A stretch of 6,171 nucleotides of DNA, from the NCBI GenBank assembly GCA_903893335.1, contig CAITLX010000928.1, positions 1-6,171 on the forward strand, read 5' to 3'. This DNA is from an uncultured delta proteobacterium. Lineage in GTDB: Bacteria > Myxococcota_A > Polyangia > Polyangiales > Polyangiaceae. Of this stretch, positions 1 to 5,873 are shown piece by piece; the first letter of the stretch is position 1; each line of letters begins with the position of its first letter. Under the pieces are notes generated by a model. The model saw only the letters and a program-made list of their open reading frames with translations. It was not told where the DNA came from and ran no database searches. The translations under genes were made by a program, and so were the position numbers.

Positions 1-84
1 CAGCAGCAGCAGGCCGGCACCGCCCGCGGGCCACGCGCCGCTGCCCGCGCGCGATCCGACACGGCACGCGCACGCGCCGCCGGC
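1..84 (-). other. MYXO-CTERM sorting signal, truncated (residues 1526-1553)
   Basis: After the linker comes GGACACR, with Cys1530 and Cys1532, then a Gly/Ser-rich spacer and the beginning of a hydrophobic stretch (GLLLL) at the window edge. MYXO-CTERM signals consist of an invariant Cys motif, a transmembrane helix and a basic cluster, and are processed by myxosortase-type proteases. Here the Cys motif and the onset of the helix are visible. The basic tail would lie just outside. The call is strengthened by its position at the end of a long exported Cys-rich protein. Confidence 0.78.
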
Positions 85-3000
85 CCCGCTGTCCGAGGCC
101 GCGAGCGCCTGACCCGCTTCATCGCCTGGCGCGGCTTCGTCGTTCGAACCGTCGCGCACGGCGTCCGCGGACGCATCGCTCGCCGCCTCGTCGGTCGCGC
201 CATCCACCGTCGCGTCGCTGGCGCCGCCCGCGTCCGCGCTCGCGTCGGCGGCGTCGCTCGACGTGTCCGCGCCATCCACCGTCGCGCCATCGACTGCCGC
301 ATCGCCCGCGCCGCCGTCGAGACCGCCGTCCTCCGCTGCCGCGCACGCGCCTGCGTCGCACGCGTACCCGATCGCGCAGTCAGCGCCCGACGCACACGTC
401 GCGTTGCACGCGTCCGTGCCGCACGCGTAGGCGCCGCAGCTCGTCGGCGCGCCCGCCTGGCACGCGCCCGCGCCGTCGCAGGTCGACGCCGCGGTCGCCG
501 TCCCGCCCGCGCAGCTCCCCGCCGCGCACGTCGTCTCCGCCCCCGGCAGCGCGCACGCGGTCGGCGTCGTGCCGTCGCAGCTGCCCTGGCAGGCGCCGGT
601 GCCGGCGCACGCGTCACGGCCCGCGCGCGGCATGCCCGTCACGAGCACGCAGAGGCCCTCGCTGCCGCTCTCCCCGCACGCCTGGCACTGGCCTCCGCAG
701 GCCGCCTGGCAGCACACTTGATCGACGCAGAACCCGCTCACGCACTGCGCGTCTGCGGCGCACGCCGTCCCCTGCGCCAGCTTCGCCGTGCAGACGCCCG
801 CCGCGCACCAGCGGCCGCTCGCGCAGTCCTGGTCGGCCTGACAATCGCCCGCGCACGCCGTCGCTCCGCACAGGTACGGCGCACAGGCCACCGTCTGCGC
901 CGACGGGCAGCGCCCCTGCCCGTCGCACGACGCCGCGAGCGTCGCCACGCCCCCCACGGCGTCGCAGCTCGCCGCGACGCAGCTCGTCGTCGGGTAGACG
1001 CAGCCGTCGCGCTTGGTCCCGTCGCACGAGCCGCCGCACGCGTTGCCCGCCCCGCTGCACTCGGTACGACCGCTCCGCGGCGCGCCTGCGACCGGCGTAC
1101 ACGTCCCCTCGTGCGCGGCGACGTCGCACGCCTCGCACTGGCCCGTGCACGTCGTGTCGCAGCAACGCCCATCCACGCACGGCCCGCTGGCGCAACCGGC
1201 GTTCGCGGTGCACGTCCCGCCCTGCGCCTGCTTCGGCTTGCACGCGCCCTGGTCGCAGTACGACCCCTGCGCGCAGTCGCCCGCGCCCGCGCACGTCGTG
1301 CCGCAGGCGCCGCTCACGCACGCGTAGCTGCCGCAGTCGATCGCCGTCGCCGCGGGGCACGCGCCATTCGTCCCGTCGCACGCCGCGGCGGGCTGCGCCT
1401 GGCCGCTCACGCACGCGGCGGACCGGCACGTGGTGCCCGCCCCCTTCGGCGCGTACACGCAGCCCGCCGCCGGGTCGCACGTAGCCGCCTGCTGGCACGC
1501 GTCCGGCGCCGCACACGAGAGGGGCGCACCGCCCATGCAGACACCCGCCTGGCACTTGTCCGTCTGCGTGCACACGCTGCCGTCGTCGCACGTGGTGCCG
1601 TTCGTCGCCGCGGGGTTCGAGCACTGCCCCGTGCTCGGGTCGCACGTGCCTGCCGCGTGGCACTGGTCCAGCGCGGCGCAAGTCACGCCGGCGCACGAAT
1701 AGAGGCCCGCGCACACGCCGGCGGCGCACACGTCGCCCGTCGTGCTCGCGTTGCCGTCGTTGCACGCCGTGCCGTCGCTCGCGGCCGGGTTCGAGCACAC
1801 GCCCGTCGCCTGGTCGCACGAGCCCGCGACATGACACGCGTCGCTCGCCGCGCACACCACCGGGCTCGCGCCCTTGCAGGCCCCGGACTGGCAGGTGTCG
1901 GTCGTCGTGCACCCATTGCCGTCGTTGCACGCCGTGCCGTTGGCCTTCGGCGGGTTCGAGCACTGGCCCGAGGTCCTGCTGCACGCGCCGGCCGAGTGGC
2001 ACTGATCGATCGCAGTGCAAACCTTCGGTGCGCCCGCCGTGCATGCGCCGGACACGCACGTGTCGCTGATCGTGCAGTTGTTGCCGTCGCTGCACGCCGT
2101 GCCGTCGGCGGCGGGCGCGTCGGCCGGGCACACCTTCGACGCTCCGTCGCACTTCTCGGCGGCGTCGCAGGCGCCGGCCGACCCGCGACAGACGATGCCG
2201 GCCGCGAGCGGTGGCGTGACGCACGCTCCCACCGCGGCCATGTCGCACGCCGGCAGGCCGGTGCACGCCGTGGCCACGGTCAGGTTGAGCCCGACGACCG
2301 GCTGCGGCGTGTAGTCATTGAGCGTGTTGGCGGTGCCGAGCTGGCGGTAGCCGCTGTCCCCCCAGGCGCGGAGGGTGCCGTCCGACATCAGCACGATCGA
2401 GTGCCAGTTGCCGCACGCCACGGCGACCACCCCCGTGAGCCCGCTCACGAGCTCCGGCGCGAGCTGCTTCTGCGCGACGACGTTGTCGCCGAGCTGCCCG
2501 TGCTCGTCGCCCCCCCACGCCCAGGCGGTCCCGTCCGAGCGCACGGCCAGCGTGTGCCACAGCCCCGTCGCGACGGCCGTGACCTTGTCGAGACCCGTCA
2601 CCGCCACCGGCGTGGTCCGCGTGGTCGTCGTGCCGTCACCGAGCTGTCCCGAGCCGTTGGCGCCCCAGGCGCGCACGGTTCCCGCCGACGTCAGCGCCAC
2701 CGTGAACGACCCGCCGCCGGCCAGCGCCGTCACCCCGGACAGGCCGCTCACCTGCACGCGGGTGGTTCGCTGGGTCGTCGTGCCGTCGCCGAGCTGGCCG
2801 CTCTCGTTCGCCCCCCACGCCCACGCGGTGCCATCCGATCTTGCCGCGACGGTGTGGTACTGACCCGCCGCGATCGTGACGACGCCGCCGAGCCCCGCGA
2901 CGCGGACCGGCGAGGTCCGCTGCGTGGTCGTACCGTCGCCGAGCTCGCCCTCGGCGTTGCGGCCCCAGGCCCACACGGTGCCGTCCGACTTCAAGGCCAC

Positions 3001-4659
3001 CGTGTGGTAGCTGCCGGCCGCGACGGCGATGATCCCCGTGAGCCCCGGCACCTGCAACGGCGACGCGCGGTTCGTGGTCGTGCCGTCGCTGACCTCCCCC
3101 TCGGAGTTGCGGCCCCACGCCCACACCGTACCGTCGGAGGCGACGGCGACGGTGTGGTGCTCGCCGGCGGCCACGGCGGTGACGCCGCCCGGCCCGCTCG
3201 CCTCGTGCGCCGTGATGTACCCCGTCGTCGTGCCGTCACCGAGCTCCCCGTCGAGGTTGCGGCCCCAGGCCCACACCGCGCCGCTCGCGTCGACGGCCAC
3301 CGTGTGCTGGGCGCCGGCTTCGATCATCCCGCCCACGCAGTGCGCGGGGTTCGGCGTGCACCCGGCGACCAGGCCGACCAGGCTGCAGGTGCCGCCGGCG
3401 CCGCAGGTCGGCAGACCGAACAGACCGCCGAGGTTGAGACCGCTGGAGGACACCGGCAGAGGCTGGCTGGTGAGCTGACCGTCGCCGAGCTGACCGCGCT
3501 CGTCATCGCCAAAGGCCCACACGCTGCCGTCCGAGGTCAGCGCCAGGGCGTGGTAGCAGCCGGCGCCGACCGCGGCGACGCCGACGAGGCCGACGGCCTG
3601 CTCGGGCGTGCTGGAGCTGATGAACGTGCCGTCGCCCAGCTCGCCGTCGAAGTTCGCTCCCCAGCTCCAAACGGTCCCGTCCGACAGCACCGCCGCTGCC
3701 GTAGCGCAACCGGCTGCGATGGCCGCGACGCTCCCGAGGCCGGCGACCTGTCCGGGCGTGCCGCGAGACCGTACGGACGTGTCGACGCCGAGCGCGCCCG
3801 AGTCGTTCGAGCCCCACGTCCAGACGGTGCCGTCGGACCCGAGCGCCATCGTGTGGCCGTAGCCCGCCGTCACGGCCGTGACCGCGGGGAGGCCGAGCGC
3901 CTTCACCGGCGTGTGTGAGTCATTCGTCGTACCGTCGCCGAGCTGACCGTTGCCATTGTACCCCCAGCCCCACACGGTGCCGTCCGACGTCACGGCCAGC
4001 GAGTAGACAGAGCCCACCGCCACGGCGGTGACGCCCGCGAGGCCGCTCACGTTCACGGGCGCGGACGCACTGACCGTCGTGCCGTCGCCGAGCTGACCGT
4101 TGCCATTGTACCCCCAGCCCCACACGGTCCCGTCCGACTTGAGCGCCAGCATGTGCAGGGAATAGACGCCGCCGGTGATGGCGACGACGTCGGTCAAGGA
4201 CAGCTTCGCCGGCGTGGTCGGGCTGTTCGTCGTGCCATCGCCGAGCCCGAGGTCGCCGCGTCCCCACGCCCACACGGTGCCGTCCGACTTCAGCGCTGCC
4301 GACCCGCTCCGCGTGGCAGCCACGGCCACGACACCGCCGAGCCCGTCGACGTGCACGGGGGTCGTCGAGCTCGTGTACGTGCCGTCGCCGAGCTGACCGT
4401 CGGAGTTTTCACCCCAGGTCCACACGGTGCCGTCCGAGGCGAGGGCCACCGAGTGGTAGTTGCCGCCCGCGAGCATCACCGCCGCGCAGCGGCCGGAGTT
4501 GCCGTGGCAGTCGCCCACGCTGCCGGCGCCCGCGGTGAGGGGGAGCGACGCCGCGGCGACCTTGCTCGCGCTCTGCTTGCGCGGACCGTCGGCCGTGCAG
4601 GCGCCGAGCGCGAGGAGCAGCAGAAACCAGAAGGATACCAGCGAACCACGCGTGGACAT
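1..4659 (-). CDS. Giant secreted RCC1-propeller / Cys-rich repeat protein with MYXO-CTERM signal (3' end cut by window)
   Basis: The frame is open for 1553 codons without a stop and leaves the window at base 1. The start is ATG at 4659. An in-frame TGA at 4684-4686 leaves no earlier ATG, and GAGGAG sits 8 bases upstream. Order of parts: lipoprotein-type signal (1-21); seven RCC1-type units (58-410); a short Cys-containing linker; seven more RCC1 units (442-793); a Cys-rich region (794-1442, about 98 Cys by hand count); an Asp/Ala-rich linker (1443-1525); and the start of a MYXO-CTERM signal (1526 onward). RCC1 units form seven-bladed propellers that bind protein partners, as in eukaryotic RCC1 and Streptomyces BLIP-II. 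The protein is therefore inferred to be exported and surface-held, perhaps as an adhesin or binding protein. No enzyme motif is visible and the ligand is unknown. Few residues are probably missing at the C-terminus, because such signals end soon after their hydrophobic stretch. Confidence 0.94.
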   Translation of the reverse strand, partial: MSTRGSLVSFWFLLLLALGACTADGPRKQSASKVAAASLPLTAGAGSVGDCHGNSGRCAAVMLAGGNYHSVALASDGTVWTWGENSDGQLGDGTYTSSTTPVHVDGLGGVVAVAATRSGSAALKSDGTVWAWGRGDLGLGDGTTNSPTTPAKLSLTDVVAITGGVYSLHMLALKSDGTVWGWGYNGNGQLGDGTTVSASAPVNVSGLAGVTAVAVGSVYSLAVTSDGTVWGWGYNGNGQLGDGTTNDSHTPVKALGLPAVTAVTAGYGHTMALGSDGTVWTWGSNDSGALGVDTSVRSRGTPGQVAGLGSVAAIAAGCATAAAVLSDGTVWSWGANFDGELGDGTFISSSTPEQAVGLVGVAAVGAGCYHALALTSDGSVWAFGDDERGQLGDGQLTSQPLPVSSSGLNLGGLFGLPTCGAGGTCSLVGLVAGCTPNPAHCVGGMIEAGAQHTVAVDASGAVWAWGRNLDGELGDGTTTGYITAHEASGPGGVTAVAAGEHHTVAVASDGTVWAWGRNSEGEVSDGTTTNRASPLQVPGLTGIIAVAAGSYHTVALKSDGTVWAWGRNAEGELGDGTTTQRTSPVRVAGLGGVVTIAAGQYHTVAARSDGTAWAWGANESGQLGDGTTTQRTTRVQVSGLSGVTALAGGGSFTVALTSAGTVRAWGANGSGQLGDGTTTTRTTPVAVTGLDKVTAVATGLWHTLAVRSDGTAWAWGGDEHGQLGDNVVAQKQLAPELVSGLTGVVAVACGNWHSIVLMSDGTLRAWGDSGYRQLGTANTLNDYTPQPVVGLNLTVATACTGLPACDMAAVGACVTPPLAAGIVCRGSAGACDAAEKCDGASKVCPADAPAADGTACSDGNNCTISDTCVSGACTAGAPKVCTAIDQCHSAGACSRTSGQCSNPPKANGTACNDGNGCTTTDTCQSGACKGASPVVCAASDACHVAGSCDQATGVCSNPAASDGTACNDGNASTTGDVCAAGVCAGLYSCAGVTCAALDQCHAAGTCDPSTGQCSNPAATNGTTCDDGSVCTQTDKCQAGVCMGGAPLSCAAPDACQQAATCDPAAGCVYAPKGAGTTCRSAACVSGQAQPAAACDGTNGACPAATAIDCGSYACVSGACGTTCAGAGDCAQGSYCDQGACKPKQAQGGTCTANAGCASGPCVDGRCCDTTCTGQCEACDVAAHEGTCTPVAGAPRSGRTECSGAGNACGGSCDGTKRDGCVYPTTSCVAASCDAVGGVATLAASCDGQGRCPSAQTVACAPYLCGATACAGDCQADQDCASGRWCAAGVCTAKLAQGTACAADAQCVSGFCVDQVCCQAACGGQCQACGESGSEGLCVLVTGMPRAGRDACAGTGACQGSCDGTTPTACALPGAETTCAAGSCAGGTATAASTCDGAGACQAGAPTSCGAYACGTDACNATCASGADCAIGYACDAGACAAAEDGGLDGGAGDAAVDGATVDGADTSSDAADASADAGGASDATVDGATDEAASDASADAVRDGSNDEAAPGDEAGQALAASDSGAGGACACRVGSRAGSGAWPAGGAGLLLL
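85..333 (-). other. Asp/Ala-rich low-complexity linker (residues 1443-1525)
   Basis: The segment is made mainly of Asp, Ala, Gly, Ser and Thr with almost no bulky hydrophobic residue and no Cys. ATVDGA recurs, and the DNA holds a 19-base direct repeat at 196-214 and 268-286. It lies between the Cys-rich stalk and the C-terminal signal, where myxobacterial surface proteins often have a disordered spacer. It may hold the folded part away from the membrane. Binding of calcium by the many Asp residues is possible but not shown. Confidence 0.75.
343..1380 (-). repeat. Long Cys-rich repeats of about 150 residues: two full units and a partial third (residues 1094-1439)
   Basis: Units start with C-D-G at 1094, 1245 and 1394, spacings of 151 and 149. 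Units 1 and 2 share a distinctive C-C-x3-C-x-G-Q-C-x-A-C core (1166-1178 and 1316-1328) followed by E-G-x-C, PR-x-GR and GSCDGT motifs. Unit 3 covers only the first 46 residues and then passes into the Asp/Ala linker. The core looks like a cysteine module widespread in myxobacterial surface proteins. Paired cysteines and exported context imply disulfide bonding. Function is unknown. Confidence 0.85.
1441..2106 (-). repeat. Four tandem Cys-rich repeats of about 55 residues (residues 852-1073)
   Basis: The units begin at residues 852, 907, 962 and 1020 (lengths 55, 55, 58, 54). Each opens with (D/N)-G-T-x-C-x-D-G, then mostly CT-x-(T/S)-D-x-C-x-x-G-x-C, a C-x-A-x-D-x-C region, an A-(G/T)-x-C region and usually a C-S-N-P ending. 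Such disulfide-rich repeats are common in myxobacterial extracellular proteins and probably form an extended stalk. Unit 3 has Ser972 where the other units have Cys (862, 917, 1030), and it carries an insertion with an extra Cys989. Confidence 0.85.
2092..2190 (-). other. Disintegrin-like cysteine segment (residues 824-856)
   Basis: The pattern is C-R-x5-C-D-x2-E-x-C-x-G-x-S-x2-C-P-x-D-x5-G-T-x-C, with Cys at 824, 831, 837, 844 and 856. The Cys offsets (7, 6, 7, 12) and the Arg, Asp, Glu, Gly, Ser, Pro and Asp positions match the C-terminal half of ADAM/snake-venom disintegrin domains as I know them. The C-R-x5-C-D-x2-E-x-C stretch corresponds to the disintegrin loop. Only this half is recognisable, with no metalloprotease next to it. 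Binding of an integrin-like partner is not implied, and convergence within a disulfide-rich repeat is possible. Confidence 0.6.
2281..3336 (-). repeat. Second RCC1-type propeller, seven units (residues 442-793)
   Basis: Seven further units have their reference residue at 458, 508, 558, 608, 658, 708 and 759. The block is 352 residues, against 353 for the first. It ends in the same GLNL motif (790-793 against 407-410). Several units share WGRN or WGAN cores followed by G-(E/Q)-L-GDGTTT. The last unit is degenerate (SDGTLRAWG, then QLGTAN), as expected for a closing blade. It leads directly into the Cys-rich region. Confidence 0.92.
3337..3429 (-). other. Inter-propeller Cys-containing linker (residues 411-441)
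   Basis: This stretch of 31 residues interrupts the 50-residue rhythm between the seventh and eighth RCC1 units. It has Cys at 419, 425, 434 and 441. The final C-x6-C pair (434/441) matches the C-x6-C pair at 51/58 that precedes the first propeller. It therefore seems to be part of a duplicated module and not a random spacer. Disulfide bonding at the propeller entrance is a reasonable inference. Confidence 0.75.
3430..4488 (-). repeat. First RCC1-type propeller, seven units (residues 58-410)
   Basis: Seven units follow the pattern SDGTVWxWGxNxxGQLGDGT. The equivalent Ser falls at residues 75, 125, 175, 225, 275, 326 and 376, so the period is 50-51 residues. Each unit also carries a preceding GxxH-(S/T)-(V/L)-A-like strand and a following GL-x-x-V-x-A-(V/I) strand. 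Seven is the number needed to close an RCC1-like propeller. The units at Ser175 and Ser225 share almost identical DNA. The unit at Ser275 lacks the usual GDGT, and the one at Ser326 has lost the His. Confidence 0.92.
4597..4659 (-). other. Signal peptide with lipobox (residues 1-21)
   Basis: The N-terminus has a basic residue (Arg4), a hydrophobic core from about Leu7 to Ala20, and the lipobox L18-G19-A20-C21. This is the pattern cleaved by signal peptidase II before a lipidated Cys. Thr at +2 does not suggest inner-membrane retention under the Asp+2 rule known from enterobacteria. The residues after Cys21 are polar and flexible, as in a lipoprotein tether. Cleavage by signal peptidase I is a less likely alternative. 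Confidence 0.8.
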
Positions 4660-4665
4660 CGACGT

Positions 4666-4673
4666 CTCTCCTC
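4666..4673 (-). promoter_or_regulatory. Strong ribosome binding site of the giant surface-protein gene
   Basis: The minus strand reads GAGGAGAG here. The GAGGAG core is followed by 8 bases and then ATG at 4659, which is near-ideal Shine-Dalgarno spacing. Together with the in-frame stop at 4684-4686 it fixes the start codon. Confidence 0.85.
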
Positions 4674-4748
4674 GCCTTCGGGGTCATGCGCAGCACGAAC
4701 CCGTGCGGGATCCGCTCGCGGAGCGCCCTGAACGACATCGAACCGGCC

Positions 4749-4778
4749 CGCCCCCCACGCTACTGCCGCCCACGCTAC
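4749..4778 (-). repeat. Two tandem copies of a 15-bp unit in the leader/upstream region
   Basis: On the minus strand GTAGCGTGGG occurs at 4778-4769 and again at 4763-4754. With the following 5 bases the two 15-base copies agree at 13 positions. They lie about 90-120 bases before the ATG of the surface-protein gene. They could be a regulator binding site or a simple slippage product. Confidence 0.5.
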
Positions 4779-4837
4779 CGACGCCGGTCGAACCCCGGTG
4801 GCCCTACTCCGGGCGTGCCGTGGCCGGTCGGCGGACA

Positions 4838-4865
4838 TCCGACCTTCGATCAGGAGCGAAAGTTC
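4838..4865 (-). promoter_or_regulatory. Weak ECF-sigma-like promoter candidate for the surface-protein gene
   Basis: The minus strand has GAACTT (4865-4860), a 17-base spacer and TCGGA (4842-4838). GAACTT with TCTGA at similar spacing is the general look of extracytoplasmic-function sigma promoters, which often control envelope genes. One -10 position differs, and such short matches occur by chance. The implied leader would be roughly 170 bases. Confidence 0.2.
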
Positions 4866-4882
4866 GAGGAGGTGGCCGGCGC

Positions 4883-4899
4883 GCAGAGCCCCGCTCTGC
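4883..4899 (-). terminator. Perfect 7-bp hairpin, possible exonuclease-transcript terminator
   Basis: GCAGAGC and GCTCTGC pair perfectly around a 3-base loop. The hairpin lies about 177 bases after the exonuclease stop. No U-run follows on either strand, so intrinsic termination would be atypical. A structural or regulatory role is equally possible. Confidence 0.3.
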
Positions 4900-5075
4900 T
4901 CGGCGGCGGGTGTCGCTGCCGGCGGCGCTCCGTACGTCCATGTCGTCTGGACTCCGGCGGGCCAGCGGTCCTAACGAGGCGAGGCTGACGTCTTCGGTCG
5001 TCACGTACAGTGAGGCGTCCGGGATGGCCGTCGCAGTGAACGGTGACACCAGCGTCGCGGGCTCGCCGCCCCCCC

Positions 5076-5783
5076 TCACCCGCCGCCGAGCGGCAGGCTG
5101 GCGTCGTGCCTGCGCACGCCGTTGAACGCGCGATCGAGGCCGAGTCGTTGCCAGAGGTCGGCGACCGCGCGGCCGAGGATCTCGACGTCGCCGCGCGCGT
5201 CGTGGCGGCGGACGCCGTCGTGGTCGATGCTCAGGCGCGACACGAGGTGATCGAGCGAGTGCCCGGTGCCACGCGCCTTGCCGAAGAGCATCTTCGAGAG
5301 GTGAATCGAGTCGATGCTCTGCACCTCGCGCGTCGGGAGTCGATGGCGACGACAGGTCGCGGCGAGGAACTTGCTGTCGAACCGGAGCCCATTGTGGGCG
5401 ATCAGCGTGGCGTCGCCGGCCCAGGCGGCGAACCGGCAGAGCACCTCCTCGGGGCGCGGCGCGTCCTTGACGTGGCGATCGCCGATCCCGGTGTAGCTCT
5501 CGATGAACGCGCTGATCGGTCGTCGCGGCTTGGCGAAGCTCGCGAACGTCTCTTCGCGGCAGAGGCGCCCCGACGAGAACCGCATCGCGGCGATCTGAAT
5601 GACCTCCTCGCGCTCGGGATCGAGCCCCGTGGTCTCGAGGTCGTAGACGACGAAGCTCTCGCCCGTATGGTGGCGATCGGACCAGTAGAACGAATGGTGG
5701 CAATCGGGACACGCCACGCGCGTTCCGACGGACGACTTCTTGCCCACCAGGTCGCGCTGGCAGGCGGGGCAGGGGAGCTTCAT
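5076..5783 (-). CDS. Zinc-ribbon DEDDh 3'-5' exonuclease (DnaQ-like), 235 aa
   Basis: This is predicted to be a metal-dependent exonuclease that removes nucleotides from 3' ends of DNA or RNA in the cytoplasm. Residues 5-28 form a ribbon with Cys5, Cys8, Cys25 and Cys28. Residues 43-212 form the exonuclease fold: Exo I DLETTGL (Asp48, Glu50), Exo II with His130-Asn131 and Asp136, and Exo III His194-x4-Asp199. All five DEDDh catalytic residues are present. I chose ATG 5783 because the ribbon starts at once after it. The frame continues upstream to a GTG at 5840, but that codon abuts the SelO hairpin and the extra 19 residues look non-conserved. The ribosome binding site is weak. The protein resembles the polymerase III epsilon proofreading domain but lacks a recognisable clamp or polymerase contact. 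It is probably a stand-alone repair or turnover enzyme. Substrate unknown. Confidence 0.92.
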   Translation of the reverse strand: MKLPCPACQRDLVGKKSSVGTRVACPDCHHSFYWSDRHHTGESFVVYDLETTGLDPEREEVIQIAAMRFSSGRLCREETFASFAKPRRPISAFIESYTGIGDRHVKDAPRPEEVLCRFAAWAGDATLIAHNGLRFDSKFLAATCRRHRLPTREVQSIDSIHLSKMLFGKARGTGHSLDHLVSRLSIDHDGVRRHDARGDVEILGRAVADLWQRLGLDRAFNGVRRHDASLPLGGG

Positions 5784-5840
5784 GGTGGCGTCTCGGGCGT
5801 CCGCGAAGCCGTGCGGCTCAGGACGCCGGGACGCTACCAC

Positions 5841-5868
5841 CGCAGCGGCGCGGGCCCACGCCGCTGCG
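5841..5868 (-). terminator. Perfect 10-bp hairpin after the SelO stop codon
   Basis: CGCAGCGGCG (5841-5850) pairs with CGCCGCTGCG (5859-5868) around an 8-base loop. It begins 5 bases after the SelO stop on the minus strand, the usual place for an intrinsic terminator. No T-run follows, so termination may be partial or the hairpin may protect the mRNA 3' end. It separates SelO from the exonuclease start at 5783. Confidence 0.6.
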
Positions 5869-5873
5869 ATCGG

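Larger units (their letters stand above)
4660..5075. other. Intergenic region between the exonuclease and the giant surface-protein gene
   Basis: I find no convincing gene in these 416 bases. Open frames exist on both strands but none has a ribosome binding site or a recognisable product. The region should hold the end of the exonuclease transcript and the promoter and leader of the surface-protein gene. Visible elements are a 7-bp hairpin, an ECF-like promoter candidate, a tandem 15-bp repeat, two small 5-bp hairpins (4693-4706 and 4713-4725) and the ribosome binding site. A run of seven G on the minus strand lies directly after the exonuclease stop (5069-5075). Confidence 0.7.

Noticed and set aside
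614..2266. A 550-codon minus-strand open frame rich in Arg and Gly.
   Set aside because: It is an out-of-frame shadow of the Cys-rich region of the real gene, which reads in another frame through to base 1.
718..3918. A 3.2-kb open frame on the plus strand opposite the surface-protein gene.
   Set aside because: Its product is Arg/Ala-rich without a recognisable domain. The minus-strand frame gives clear RCC1 and Cys repeats over the same bases. The openness comes from GC-biased codons on the other strand.
4775..4800. A GGTTCGA sequence on the minus strand inside a CCGG-paired stem, resembling a tRNA T-arm.
   Set aside because: The stem and loop lengths do not fit a T-arm, and no acceptor, D-arm or anticodon arm can be matched upstream.
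4686..4988. A 100-codon plus-strand open frame in the intergenic region.
   Set aside because: The product is Arg/Pro-rich with no domain, no ribosome binding site was seen, and it covers the expected leader and promoter of the minus-strand gene.
4804..5073. A minus-strand stretch after the exonuclease stop that reads somewhat like protein (for example FTATAIPDASLYVTTEDVSL), possibly a frameshifted extension.
   Set aside because: The exonuclease domain is already complete, the seven-G run lies after the stop and not before it, no ribosome binding site is present, and the plus strand of the same bases is equally open. A frameshift cannot be excluded without orthologues.
5784..5840. GTG at 5840 as the exonuclease start.
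   Set aside because: It directly abuts the SelO hairpin and adds 19 residues without a recognisable feature. ATG at 5783 directly precedes the zinc ribbon.
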